DNA of 64,000 nt from Geoalkalibacter halelectricus (GTDB lineage: Bacteria; Desulfobacterota; Desulfuromonadia; Desulfuromonadales; Geoalkalibacteraceae). The notes under the pieces are model-generated. The model worked only from the letters and a program-made list of their open reading frames with translations, ran no database searches and was not told the DNA's origin. The translations under genes were made by a program, and so were the position numbers. Below are positions 26,390 through 35,134 of the stretch, one piece after another; within the stretch, counting starts at the first letter, position 1; the number at the start of each line of letters is the position of its first letter. The stretch lies in contig NZ_CP092109.1 of assembly GCF_025263685.1 (NCBI RefSeq), forward strand, positions 1,861,001 through 1,925,000. Direction: 5' to 3'.

Positions 26390-26530
26390 TTAGAGTTTCG
26401 CGATCTTTGAAAATTTGCCGAAGTCGTAAAAATAGTGCTTGACAGGACGACCACCTTGTGTGGCCGCGCCTTCAAAGCGATTGATATTGGAGCGGAGAAG
26501 CGCCGCTCGGGCCTTTTGCAAACAGCCCAC
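26390..26530 (-). CDS. 46-residue protein fragment of unknown family
   Basis: Minus-strand frame from GTG 26530 to TAA 26390. The translation is protein-like: KARAALLRSNINRFEGAATQ and then GGRPVKHYFYDFGKF, ending SKIAKL. No family recognised. It lies between the truncated ATPase and the IS-like end, so it may be the C-terminus of a gene lost in a deletion rather than an intact gene. Low confidence. Confidence 0.3.
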   Translation of the reverse strand: MGCLQKARAALLRSNINRFEGAATQGGRPVKHYFYDFGKFSKIAKL

Positions 26531-26604
26531 CAAACATCAACCCCAACCCCGGGGGGTCAATTCTGAATGTCGCCGGGGGGTCAGTTTCTGATGTCGCTTG
26601 ACAC
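26531..26604 (-). mobile_element. Probable insertion-sequence end (IS21-like terminal repeats)
   Basis: On the minus strand the segment starts TGTCAAGCGACATCAGAAAC immediately after an intact half CRISPR repeat. It then shows two spaced copies of a GACATTCAGAATTGACCCCCC-like unit (the plus strand has GGGGGGTCAATTCTGAATGTCG and GGGGGGTCAGTTTCTGATGTCG). Multiple internal terminal repeats of this type occur at IS21-family ends. No transposase gene is present, so this is a remnant. The family call is from memory of such ends, without a database search. Confidence 0.45.
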
Positions 26605-29415
26605 CCGCGCAGGGGGCGACAAAATCGCGGTCGCTGTAATGCCAAATGGAGAGTGGTTTCAATCCACGCCCCCGCGCAGGGGGCGACGCGGGTAGGCCAT
26701 GGGCTGGTCCCGGTCAACACGTTTCAATCCACGCCCCCGCGCAGGGGGCGACATTCGAGGCAAATAAAAAGCGGGACACGTGACCTTGTTTCAATCCACG
26801 CCCCCGCGCAGGGGGCGACAAGATTCCAGATGCCGCGCTGTCTCGCGTACCGGGGTTTCAATCCACGCCCCCGCGCAGGGGGCGACGGTCATGTGCGGAG
26901 GAATACGGCGCAGGGGTCGGTTTCAATCCACGCCCCCGCGCAGGGGGCGACGTTTTCGTATCCGTATACAATCACTGTAGTTTCTCGTTTCAATCCACGC
27001 CCCCGCGCAGGGGGCGACCATGAAGGCCCCGTCGCGCTCGATAAGGTAGTGCGTTTCAATCCACGCCCCCGCGCAGGGGGCGACCGGAGGGTATCGGCCC
27101 CGATGAGCGCATCGCATGCGCGTTTCAATCCACGCCCCCGCGCAGGGGGCGACAATTCCCCTGTCGGCGAGTGATCGCAGTTTGCGCCCGTTTCAATCCA
27201 CGCCCCCGCGCAGGGGGCGACGCCAGGATCGCATGACACGTGCACTGCGAGTCTCAGTTTCAATCCACGCCCCCGCGCAGGGGGCGACGGTCCGCGACTA
27301 GATTTATTGTACCTACATGCATGTTTCAATCCACGCCCCCGCGCAGGGGGCGACAGCCCGTCAATCATGGCAGCACCTCGAATTCCAGGTTTCAATCCAC
27401 GCCCCCGCGCAGGGGGCGACTCTCAACGCTCGACACAAGTAAGGGATTGTCTGCTGTTTCAATCCACGCCCCCGCGCAGGGGGCGACGCCAAACATCAAT
27501 TGACACACTGGTGCAAGCGGTGTTTCAATCCACGCCCCCGCGCAGGGGGCGACGGACAAAAACGCTTTCATGCTCACAGCTCCATCAGTTTCAATCCACG
27601 CCCCCGCGCAGGGGGCGACAGGCCCCAACGGAGACGATGGGACGCGACGAAATTGTTTCAATCCACGCCCCCGCGCAGGGGGCGACTATCTACACTATTA
27701 GCTAAAATAATCGATGAGAAGTTTCAATCCACGCCCCCGCGCAGGGGGCGACCTACCGCGATCACTCATCATTTCCCAGGCCCATTGTTTCAATCCACGC
27801 CCCCGCGCAGGGGGCGACCCCGGTGCGCGTGATCGTGCCCGGAAGAATTGGGGTTTCAATCCACGCCCCCGCGCAGGGGGCGACAGGCGTTGGTTGGGGC
27901 ATTCGGCCAGCACGTCTTGTTTCAATCCACGCCCCCGCGCAGGGGGCGACACGATTTGCTCGGATCTCCGGACGGTGGCCTGGGTTTCAATCCACGCCCC
28001 CGCGCAGGGGGCGACCAGAAAAACCGGGATCGGGGGTACTATGACGATTGTTTCAATCCACGCCCCCGCGCAGGGGGCGACAGGTAAACAAGATGGAAAA
28101 GCAGACTGACGAAAGTTTCAATCCACGCCCCCGCGCAGGGGGCGACGTGGCGATCCATGCAGGACGTGAGACGTGGGAGGTTTCAATCCACGCCCCCGCG
28201 CAGGGGGCGACCACCCCGGAATTCGCGGCAGAGATGCGCGAGGTCGGTTTCAATCCACGCCCCCGCGCAGGGGGCGACTAACTTACAAAACAGTGGCGAA
28301 CTGCGTCTGATTGTTTCAATCCACGCCCCCGCGCAGGGGGCGACGTTTTCCCTGCGCATCAACAACGGTCCAACAGATGTTTCAATCCACGCCCCCGCGC
28401 AGGGGGCGACCTCTTTCTCGGCCCGGGCACGGGCCATGCGCTCATTGTTTCAATCCACGCCCCCGCGCAGGGGGCGACGCGCTATTGCTGCAAGGGCTGC
28501 GCTGCGCTGCACGTGTTTCAATCCACGCCCCCGCGCAGGGGGCGACGATGTTTTGCCGACCACAAAAGACACGCGAATCGTCGTTTCAATCCACGCCCCC
28601 GCGCAGGGGGCGACACGCGCTCAACGCCAAGTTCCTGAACGAGTACTTGTTTCAATCCACGCCCCCGCGCAGGGGGCGACGTCCCGAATGCAAGTTTCGT
28701 CAATTCGCCGCGGTGTTTCAATCCACGCCCCCGCGCAGGGGGCGACCCGCACAGGCTTCGGTTTCGGCTTAGCATGTAAAAGTTTCAATCCACGCCCCCG
28801 CGCAGGGGGCGACCGCTGTCCGTCTCCTCGGTCGCAGTACATCACTGCGTTTCAATCCACGCCCCCGCGCAGGGGGCGACGTCGATCCCCTTGATTCGCT
28901 CGATCTCGCTGGAGCCGTTTCAATCCACGCCCCCGCGCAGGGGGCGACCCACATCGCTGAAAACAGGCTGACGATCTGGGAAGTTTCAATCCACGCCCCC
29001 GCGCAGGGGGCGACAGGGAAGCGCCGGGGTGCTTCGGGAAAGGGAAAGGGTTTCAATCCACGCCCCCGCGCAGGGGGCGACGGCCGGGGCCGGTGAAGAC
29101 CCAGATGTATTGCTCGTTTCAATCCACGCCCCCGCGCAGGGGGCGACGGCCACCAACAACGTGGCCCTGGGCAAGGACCACGTGTTTCAATCCACGCCCC
29201 CGCGCAGGGGGCGACCACACCCCGCCCGACTTAAACCGCCGCCCATTGCTGTTTCAATCCACGCCCCCGCGCAGGGGGCGACGGTCGGATGTCGATAAAT
29301 CGCAGATCTTCCTTGCGGTTTCAATCCACGCCCCCGCGCAGGGGGCGACAGGTGGAGCGTGAGCGGCTGCTGGACGGCAACTGGTTTCAATCCACGCCCC
29401 CGCGCAGGGGGCGAC
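26605..29415 (-). CRISPR. Type I-C CRISPR array, 42 repeats plus one truncated repeat
   Basis: 42 repeats of 32 bp, identical by eye, the first at 26656-26687 and the last at 29384-29415. They have a period of 65-69 bp, giving 41 spacers of 33-37 nt. In the transcribed (minus) sense each repeat begins GTCGCCCCC, forms a 7-bp CGCCCCC/GGGGGCG stem over a TGCGC loop and ends GTGGATTGAAAC, the handle typical of subtype I-C. The leader and cas2 lie at the 29.4-kb end, so the newest spacers are there. At the distal end a half repeat (17 leader-side bases intact, ending 26620) precedes a 35-nt spacer; its other half is replaced by an IS-like end. Open frames crossing the array on both strands are artefacts of the repeat period. 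Confidence 0.98.
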
Positions 29416-29580
29416 TGTTCTTATATAAGCTGCTGATTCTTCTGTGTTTCTTCTTCAACCGTTGCGAACCTTATACGCCAATTACAAATAAAGCACCCAA
29501 AAGTCATCCGAAAAACCTGGAACTTCCCTAAAGCCAAGGGTTGCGAACCAACCAGAAAATCCACCACCGCTTGGGGTTCG
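29416..29580 (-). promoter_or_regulatory. CRISPR leader
   Basis: 165 nt between cas2 and the first leader-proximal repeat. It contains GTTGCGAACC twice (29461-29470 and 29540-29549, plus-strand sense), an A/T-rich core and TTATATAAG next to the first repeat. This is the expected place for the array promoter and for Cas1-Cas2 (and possibly IHF) binding during spacer acquisition. No clear -35/-10 pair was picked. Confidence 0.75.
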
Positions 29581-29871
29581 CTAAAGAATCAATGGGCCTT
29601 CCTGATCAATCGCCTCCCTTGCACCGATATGCTCGACTTTTCTTCGCCACCCCGTCCCCAGAAAATAAAACCGCAAACTGTCCTGTGATTCGTCGATGAC
29701 ATCAATCAACTGCTGCCGCATGGCAACCCATTGCCCCGGGTCGACAATGCACTCAAAAACCGAATACTGCACCCGCTGACCGTGATTCGTGCAGATTTTT
29801 GCTACTCGGCGCAGACGTTTCGCACCACCAGGGTCAGACGTCGCCACATCGTAACTGACAAGCACCATCAT
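29581..29871 (-). CDS. cas2: CRISPR-associated endoribonuclease Cas2
   Basis: 96 residues. Core partner of Cas1 in spacer integration. The ferredoxin-like fold starts MMVLVSYDVATSDPGGAKRL with the conserved Asp after SY, then CTNHGQRVQYSVFECIVDP and the C-terminal strand region. The start lies 4 nt after the cas1 stop, so it is the last gene of the operon, followed by the leader and array. Confidence 0.97.
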   Translation of the reverse strand: MMVLVSYDVATSDPGGAKRLRRVAKICTNHGQRVQYSVFECIVDPGQWVAMRQQLIDVIDESQDSLRFYFLGTGWRRKVEHIGAREAIDQEGPLIL

Positions 29872-29875
29872 GCCG

Positions 29876-30907
29876 TCACCGCCAGATAAACGGAGGATAT
29901 TCGTCCAGATCGCCGCGAAGGTAGCGGCTCAATAGCTGCGCCTGGGCAAACATCAGCATCCCCAAAGGGATTTTCTCCTTGAGAAAAGGATGTTCGATCT
30001 CGACCTGTTTGCGCTTCTGGTACTCGGTGAGCAGAACCTTGCGGCTGTCGTCTTCCATCACCACGGCTCCGGATTCCAAGGTCCGGAAACCTTTTTTCCG
30101 CATCTGGCCGAGGTTGATCAGTGAAAGAGCCAGCCGGTCCGCCAGCACCGGCCGAAATTCCTCCATCAAATCCAGGGCCAAGCTCAGGCGCCCGGGCCGG
30201 TCACGATGCAAAAAACCGACTGCCGGATCAAGCCCCACGGTTTCCAACGCCGAGCGGGCATCGTGATAAAGCAGCGAGTAGAGAAACGACAGCAGGCAGT
30301 TGACCCGATCCAGGGGAGGACGGCGGTTACGCCCGGCAAATACAAAGTCATCTTTCTGGGATACGATCAAATCGTTGAAATGACCGAAGTAGTCATTCGC
30401 CGCCCGACCTTCGATGCCCCGAATGTTATCGAGGGATTCCTCCTGGAGCAAGTTGCGGGCGACCTTGGCGAACAAGGCGACCTTTTTGGGCATCTCCGGT
30501 GCGTTGATCTTTTCGCCGTGATCGCGCAGTGCCCGGCTCATGACCGTGCGACAGTTCACGACTTTTCCCAGAACAAACAAACGCGCCAGGCGTGCCGAAG
30601 CAACCGGGTCATCGGCTTGGCGATACTGCGCGCGGCGCAGCAGTACATTTCCCGCCACCGGCCCCTGCACGCGGGCCAGAAACCGCCCATGGGCGGTCAT
30701 GAAGCTGACGCTGACATCATTTTCGGCGCAATGCCCAAGCAGAAAGGGGCTGCATGTCACCTGACCGAAGCAGACGATGGAACTCAGCGTGTGAATCGGC
30801 AGCCGCAACCTGGTTTCACGCTCGATGTTGACGGCGACCGTTTCTCCCTCCTTATTCAGATAAGCCCCTTGCGTCGTTACGTAGAGCGTGTTGAGCATCT
30901 TTCTCAT
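29876..30907 (-). CDS. cas1: CRISPR-associated integrase Cas1 (subtype I-C)
   Basis: 343 residues. Integrates new spacers at the leader-repeat junction with Cas2. MLNTLYVTTQGAYLNKEGET at the N-terminus, the active-site regions NIRGIEGRAANDYFGHF (Glu), GFLHRDRPGRLSLALDLMEE (His, Asp) and the C-terminal LSRYLRGDLDEYPPFIWR are typical of I-C Cas1. The start MRKMLNTL at 30907 is chosen; earlier in-frame codons would overlap cas4 deeply. It already overlaps the cas4 3' end by 56 nt, so cas4 and cas1 are separate but tightly linked, not fused as in some Geobacter. Confidence 0.96.
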   Translation of the reverse strand: MRKMLNTLYVTTQGAYLNKEGETVAVNIERETRLRLPIHTLSSIVCFGQVTCSPFLLGHCAENDVSVSFMTAHGRFLARVQGPVAGNVLLRRAQYRQADDPVASARLARLFVLGKVVNCRTVMSRALRDHGEKINAPEMPKKVALFAKVARNLLQEESLDNIRGIEGRAANDYFGHFNDLIVSQKDDFVFAGRNRRPPLDRVNCLLSFLYSLLYHDARSALETVGLDPAVGFLHRDRPGRLSLALDLMEEFRPVLADRLALSLINLGQMRKKGFRTLESGAVVMEDDSRKVLLTEYQKRKQVEIEHPFLKEKIPLGMLMFAQAQLLSRYLRGDLDEYPPFIWR

Positions 30908-31529
30908 GGTCCGCCCCCCTGAGCATTCCCGCCAGATATTTTCTGACCGATCGACCGGTCGTGCAGCTTTTCGGCAGGCATGCGGCAATAAGTGAACACT
31001 GATCGCACTTCGCGGAATAAACCGCTTTGGGCGTGATGCCCGTACGGAAGAGATGGTGCACCTGCGCAACAGTTTCTTCCGTCAGCCTTCTGAGCTCATC
31101 GTTAAACGCGACGCTGCGCCGACGTTTATTCTGGCCGTAAAAAAGAGCGCCGTCGTCAATCTTTTTCCCCAGCATCTCCTCAAGACACAGAGCTTGCGCG
31201 CAAAGCTGCACCTCGTCGCAACGATTGCTCTTGGGCCTGCCGCGCTTGTATTCGACGGGACAAATCCTGCCGTCGGCATGAAATTCCACGACGTCGGCCT
31301 GTCCGCTCAACCCGAGCCGGGCCGAACGAACGTGAAGGGTGCGAACAATTCGTACACCGCTCTTCACCTCCCTTTCACGACTATCGACGCGCTCATGCAG
31401 AATGCGCCCTTCGGCGGTGTAACGATTTTCCGTCCAGATCTGCTCAAGATGAATCAGGGCGCACTGGCGCGGACAAAACAGATAATGCTGCAACGCCGAA
31501 AGCATGACGTAATCGGACTCGGCATACAT
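30852..31529 (-). CDS. cas4: CRISPR-associated exonuclease Cas4
   Basis: 225 residues. A RecB-like nuclease with a 4Fe-4S cluster that trims prespacers and selects the PAM with Cas1-Cas2. The N-terminal Cys is in HYLFCPRQCALIHLEQ, the nuclease motifs are GRILHERVD, LSGQADVVEF, PVEYKRGRPK (catalytic D/E-x-K region) and QLCAQALCLEE, and the C-terminal Cys cluster is KCDQCSLIAACLP. ATG 31529 is chosen for TTGGAG 8 nt upstream. Overlaps cas1 by 56 nt and starts 57 nt after the HEAT/nuclease gene. Confidence 0.95.
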   Translation of the reverse strand: MYAESDYVMLSALQHYLFCPRQCALIHLEQIWTENRYTAEGRILHERVDSREREVKSGVRIVRTLHVRSARLGLSGQADVVEFHADGRICPVEYKRGRPKSNRCDEVQLCAQALCLEEMLGKKIDDGALFYGQNKRRRSVAFNDELRRLTEETVAQVHHLFRTGITPKAVYSAKCDQCSLIAACLPKSCTTGRSVRKYLAGMLRGADHEKDAQHALRNDARGLSE

Positions 31530-31586
31530 AAACAAGCTCCAAATCTCACTAGCCGTTTCTACGCGGCGCAGCACAGGCGCAGCGAG

Positions 31587-32453
31587 TCATTGATACTTGG
31601 CCAGCTTGCCCAGCAGCGTTTCGCGCATACGCGGCTTGTCACCGGGATAAAGAGAAACCAGCCGTTTGCCCTGCTGCTGGTAAAGCTGCTGCTTCTTGAG
31701 CATACCGATCTTATAGTCGGCGGTGTCCATGCCCCAGTACTCGATATAGACATCGAATTCCGGCAGATAGAAATCGGGGCGGATGGCATAGCCGTCAAGA
31801 ATGCGGAAGCGCTCGTCGTAGCGATAACGAATCCTTTCCGCGTGCAACGCCTCGCAAATGAGCCGCTCACCGTCGGACTGCACCCAGGTTCCGTCCTTGG
31901 CGCGAATGTTTTTCTGCAACTGTACCTTGGTTTCGAAGTTGCGCCGTTCGAGAAAAACCTCATCGAAGCAATAATTGCAGAACGGGCGCTGAAACGCCTT
32001 TTGGCTGCGAGTGAACTCATCGGCTTCGAGCTTGACCCCGCAACGTTGGCAGCAATGCTCGGCTTGCCTCTCTGCGATGCGACTCGCCTCTTCAATCACT
32101 TCGATGGCCGATTTGGCGCAGTTGTTGTTGTAGTCTTTTTCAACAGGGCTGATGGCCATGTCACGCAAATCGGCCAGGGCGCATTTTGCATGGGTGCCGT
32201 AGGCGCTCAGGGCCTTGGCCGCATATTGGCGCACCTGGGGAAAGTCATCCTGTAATAGCGGCTGCAAGGCGGCAACCGCCGCAGCGGCGTCGGCCAAACC
32301 CGCCAACTTGCCGATGGCCGACGCCGCCAACCGCCGCACATTGGCAACGGGCAAGCGGGTCAATTCAACCAATTCCATCAAACCTCGCGGATCGCCCGAA
32401 TTGCCCAGGGCAACCGCACGCTCACGAAATTTCTTTTCAAGCTTCTGATCCAT
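31587..32453 (-). CDS. HEAT-repeat, zinc-finger, PD-(D/E)XK-like nuclease inserted in the cas operon
   Basis: 288 residues, not a known core cas gene. Residues 1-125 are HEAT-like helical repeats (NVRRLAASAIGKLA, QVRQYAAKALSAYG). Residues 135-162 form a CxxC-x20-CxxC zinc ribbon (CQRCGVKLEADEF, RPFCNYC). Residues 190-270 look like a restriction-endonuclease fold: SDGERLICEAL (E196), IRPDFYLPEF (D227) and VYIEYWGMD (E238), followed by a lysine-rich helix and KRLVSLYPGD, as in Vsr/DUF559-like nucleases. ATG 32453 has GGAGGGGG 7 nt upstream. Same strand as, and between, cas7 and cas4, with short gaps (65 and 57 nt), so co-expressed. Function is inferred: an accessory nuclease for interference or adaptation, or an unrelated cargo gene. 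Confidence 0.85.
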   Translation of the reverse strand: MDQKLEKKFRERAVALGNSGDPRGLMELVELTRLPVANVRRLAASAIGKLAGLADAAAAVAALQPLLQDDFPQVRQYAAKALSAYGTHAKCALADLRDMAISPVEKDYNNNCAKSAIEVIEEASRIAERQAEHCCQRCGVKLEADEFTRSQKAFQRPFCNYCFDEVFLERRNFETKVQLQKNIRAKDGTWVQSDGERLICEALHAERIRYRYDERFRILDGYAIRPDFYLPEFDVYIEYWGMDTADYKIGMLKKQQLYQQQGKRLVSLYPGDKPRMRETLLGKLAKYQ

Positions 32454-32474
32454 CTTCAATCCCCCTCCAAGGGT

Positions 32475-32514
32475 CGGCCCAGGGGGGGCGACCGTCTGAC
32501 CTCCCCCCTGGCCG
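32475..32514 (-). promoter_or_regulatory. GC-rich hairpin between cas7 and the HEAT/nuclease gene
   Basis: An inverted repeat of about 12 bp with a 1-nt bulge (CGGCCCAGGGGGG with CCCCCCTGGCCG) and no T-tract, so it is not a classic terminator. Likely to stabilise the cas7 3' end or attenuate downstream genes. Confidence 0.5.
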
Positions 32515-32518
32515 GAAA

Positions 32519-33379
32519 TTACAGTTTTTCGATGATTTCAACACCAGACGGAGCTGCGTCGATCCTTACGTCATAATCCTTGAAAGATCGTGCCGGACCT
32601 TCGGTGTGATTGTTGCGCCGAATTTCCACCAGATCGAAGAGCTTATGGGCCGGGGCATTGCCCATTTTCGAGTCATGCCTGAAAACAACGAGCTTGCGGC
32701 TGCTCATCAACCCGCGGGCCGCGGAGCGGTCATGCTCGAACATGTTGATGAGCGCCTCCCACAGAAGGTTCAGGTCGTCCTCGCTGAAGCCGGTCTTTTC
32801 GGCCAGGGGCGCCGACACGAAGCCCTGCGCGACATAGAGCCCGTAGGGCACGATATGTTTGCGGCCCATGGTGCGTTCTTTTTCAAGGTCTTTTTCATTG
32901 GTGACGGCCATGCGGGTGATGCTGATTTCCTGCGGCACGATGGGTTCAATGCTTTTGGCAAACGCCAATTGCACCGGACCACGCACCTGCCCACAATTCA
33001 CTTCGGTGGTCATGACCGCGCCAAAGGAGCGGATGTCGAAAAAGTTGGCGCACATCCAGCCGGTGACCTTTTGCGCGTCCTCGACCTTCTTCGGCAGCTT
33101 CTTGGCCTCCGGTTTCAGTTCGTAGGCCTTGTAGGCCAGTTCATTGGTCTGGTTGAGAACCGCCTTTTCCTGCACATAGATATTGAACCCTTCCACGCCC
33201 CCCCTGGCCAGGGCGACATGGTTGCGGATCTTGCGCTTGAGACAGACGTCCGTGACCAGGCCATGGCCCGTCTCGGGGTCGATGCGCGGCATGTTACCCG
33301 CATCGGGATCACCGTTGGGGTTGCCGTTTTCCACGTCGAAAAGCAGCACGAATTCATAGCGGTTGGCGATAGCGGTCAT
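32519..33379 (-). CDS. cas7c: Cascade backbone protein Cas7c (Csd2)
   Basis: 286 residues. RAMP protein that polymerises along the crRNA in the type I-C effector. Seen: [20 protein letters not shown] (Csd2/Csh2 hallmark near the N-terminus), [13 protein letters not shown], and [23 protein letters not shown] 33379 has CAGGAGGGATGATCC upstream. It starts 3 nt after the cas8c stop. Confidence 0.96.
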   Translation of the reverse strand: MTAIANRYEFVLLFDVENGNPNGDPDAGNMPRIDPETGHGLVTDVCLKRKIRNHVALARGGVEGFNIYVQEKAVLNQTNELAYKAYELKPEAKKLPKKVEDAQKVTGWMCANFFDIRSFGAVMTTEVNCGQVRGPVQLAFAKSIEPIVPQEISITRMAVTNEKDLEKERTMGRKHIVPYGLYVAQGFVSAPLAEKTGFSEDDLNLLWEALINMFEHDRSAARGLMSSRKLVVFRHDSKMGNAPAHKLFDLVEIRRNNHTEGPARSFKDYDVRIDAAPSGVEIIEKL

Positions 33380-33382
33380 GGA

Positions 33383-33757
33383 TCATCCCTCCTGATTCTT
33401 TTTGGTGAAAAAGTCTTTGCGCTGATGGTAGTAGCCGATCATGAACTGCCCCTGCTCCGTTGCCGGAAGGGTTCTGGGAAAGGCGCTGATTTCCGCCATG
33501 ATGTCCTGGGTCAGGATCTCCAGATGGTGCGCCCTGCCCTTTTTTTCCGGATCCTTGCGCAACTTGGAGACATGATTGGCCGCGTTTTTCAGCAACAGGT
33601 GGAAGACCTGGCCCGGCGTGGCCGAGGCCGAGGCGAGATAGCGGTCCTTGATGGTGGCGTTGGACCCCGGGACGGCTTCCTCCTGGGCTTTTTCCAGGAC
33701 GGCGAACAGCCGCCCCAGAAGATAGGGCAGATCTTTTTTCTGGATGTCGAGCGACAC
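33383..33757 (-). CDS. cas11c: Predicted internal Cas11c small subunit
   Basis: In type I-C systems the small subunit is known to be translated from an internal start in cas8c. Here an in-frame GTG at 33757 (start SLDIQKKDLPYLLGRLFAVL) is preceded by GGAGG at 33763-33767, 5 nt away, which is an excellent ribosome-binding site within coding sequence. The product would be 124 residues, rich in helices, close to the size reported for Cas11c (about 120). ATG 33769 is a less well placed alternative. Confidence 0.7.
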   Translation of the reverse strand: MSLDIQKKDLPYLLGRLFAVLEKAQEEAVPGSNATIKDRYLASASATPGQVFHLLLKNAANHVSKLRKDPEKKGRAHHLEILTQDIMAEISAFPRTLPATEQGQFMIGYYHQRKDFFTKKNQEG

Positions 33758-35134
33758 GGGCACCTCCATTTGATGGTTACGCATGAGAAAGGCCTTGAGC
33801 AAGGCGGCACGGAAATAGGTGACGACATGTTCGGCGCGGATGCGCCCAAGAACGGCGGCCAAGAGATTTTGCGGATAGCGGCAGCCGGTCAGCATGGCCT
33901 TGGCCATGGCGCCGGCGAGAACCGCCGGGATGTTTTCGTTCTTTCCCAAAGGGGCGATCTGGCAGAGCAACCGCCACAGAGGCGGAAACTCAGGCTCGTT
34001 GTCGAACTGGCGAACCATGTCCAACTGCTGGAAATGTCTGCCGATGCGTTCCAGAAAGGAGCCCAGGCTGTTGGTTTCCCAAAAGCGAATGGACAGCCGC
34101 GCGGCATTGGGAGCCAAGGCAAGAAGGTAGAACTGCACGGATTCGTCGAGATCCGGCAGGATGTCCGCCGCCCGGCGCCCATCGCGAATGGCGTGGAGCA
34201 GGCTGCTGATTTTCCCGGCGGTGTGCGGATCGTCCTCAACACCGGCGGTGTCGACGGCTGCATCGGAGGGCTCGATGAGGTCGGCGAGAAATTCTTCCGC
34301 CGGACTGGCCCGCTGCGCCCAGAAAACCAGAGTGGTGTCGCCGATGTGAACCTTCCGGCGACTTTTGCCGGCCAGCAGGCCATTGAGCGCCGTGGTGTAG
34401 GCAAAGGCCGAATCTTCAGAAACCGAGGCCTTGTCCTGGGCGTAGGAAACGAACGCCGGCTTGTTGAACGAGACGATATAGCCGCCCGAGGTCTGCCCGC
34501 CCCTTACTCCCTTGATCGGCGTGTGCACCGGAGCGAGGGGCGCATCCTTGGCGCCGGAAATCAGGCATTGAACCAGCGCGGCACTCTCCTTGTCCCGATT
34601 GAACCGAGCCCAGGCCTTTTGGACGGGGGGACGGTTGTGGATGAACCCAGGGACGCCGTCGAGGCGAAATACTAGGTTTGCGTTGCAAACCTCTTCCCAG
34701 GGCGCAAATTGACCGATGACATCCTCGGCGCGGCCGCGATCCCAATCCCGCAGGAATTTGACGACCGCTGAAAACCCGGGATCGTCGATCTCCGCGCCGA
34801 CATGTTGCAAAAAATCCTGAAAGGCGGCGAATCGCTCCTGGTTCTTTTCCGTCGCTCCTTCAGCATCCGCCCCCAGCACATAGCTCGATTTGTCCCAAAG
34901 AAAATTGGACTTGACCCCGGACGTGCGCGTCACGGCCGCCGGAACCGGCAACTTTCTGGCCCGCGCTTTACCGTTTTCGATTTCCCGCAGATCTTCAACA
35001 TTTTGCAATACCCCATTCACATCGAGAACCAGCGCGAAGGAGATACTCTCAATGCTGGTTCCGAAAGGCGGCATACCCGAATCGGGATTCTCGGCCATGC
35101 GCTCGTAATAGCCATTCAGGGCTTGCAGAATCAT
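33383..35134 (-). CDS. cas8c: Cascade large subunit Cas8c (Csd1)
   Basis: 583 residues. The I-C large subunit recognises the PAM and recruits Cas3. The N-terminal MILQALNGYYERMAENPDSG and the stretch GVKSNFLWDKSSYVLGAD are typical of Csd1. The C-terminal 124 residues are also predicted to be made separately as Cas11c. ATG 35134 overlaps the cas5c stop (ATGA), indicating coupling. Confidence 0.95.
   Translation of the reverse strand: MILQALNGYYERMAENPDSGMPPFGTSIESISFALVLDVNGVLQNVEDLREIENGKARARKLPVPAAVTRTSGVKSNFLWDKSSYVLGADAEGATEKNQERFAAFQDFLQHVGAEIDDPGFSAVVKFLRDWDRGRAEDVIGQFAPWEEVCNANLVFRLDGVPGFIHNRPPVQKAWARFNRDKESAALVQCLISGAKDAPLAPVHTPIKGVRGGQTSGGYIVSFNKPAFVSYAQDKASVSEDSAFAYTTALNGLLAGKSRRKVHIGDTTLVFWAQRASPAEEFLADLIEPSDAAVDTAGVEDDPHTAGKISSLLHAIRDGRRAADILPDLDESVQFYLLALAPNAARLSIRFWETNSLGSFLERIGRHFQQLDMVRQFDNEPEFPPLWRLLCQIAPLGKNENIPAVLAGAMAKAMLTGCRYPQNLLAAVLGRIRAEHVVTYFRAALLKAFLMRNHQMEVPVSLDIQKKDLPYLLGRLFAVLEKAQEEAVPGSNATIKDRYLASASATPGQVFHLLLKNAANHVSKLRKDPEKKGRAHHLEILTQDIMAEISAFPRTLPATEQGQFMIGYYHQRKDFFTKKNQEG

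Noticed and set aside
26653-29531. Many overlapping open frames on both strands with repeating FQSTPPRRGR, FNPRPRAGGD or SPPARGRGLK motifs
   Set aside because: They are translations of the 32-bp CRISPR repeat; no start/SD logic and no conserved protein.
31082-32255. Plus-strand frame opposite the HEAT/nuclease and cas4 genes
   Set aside because: No SD or family; the minus-strand genes have strong motifs and codon structure.
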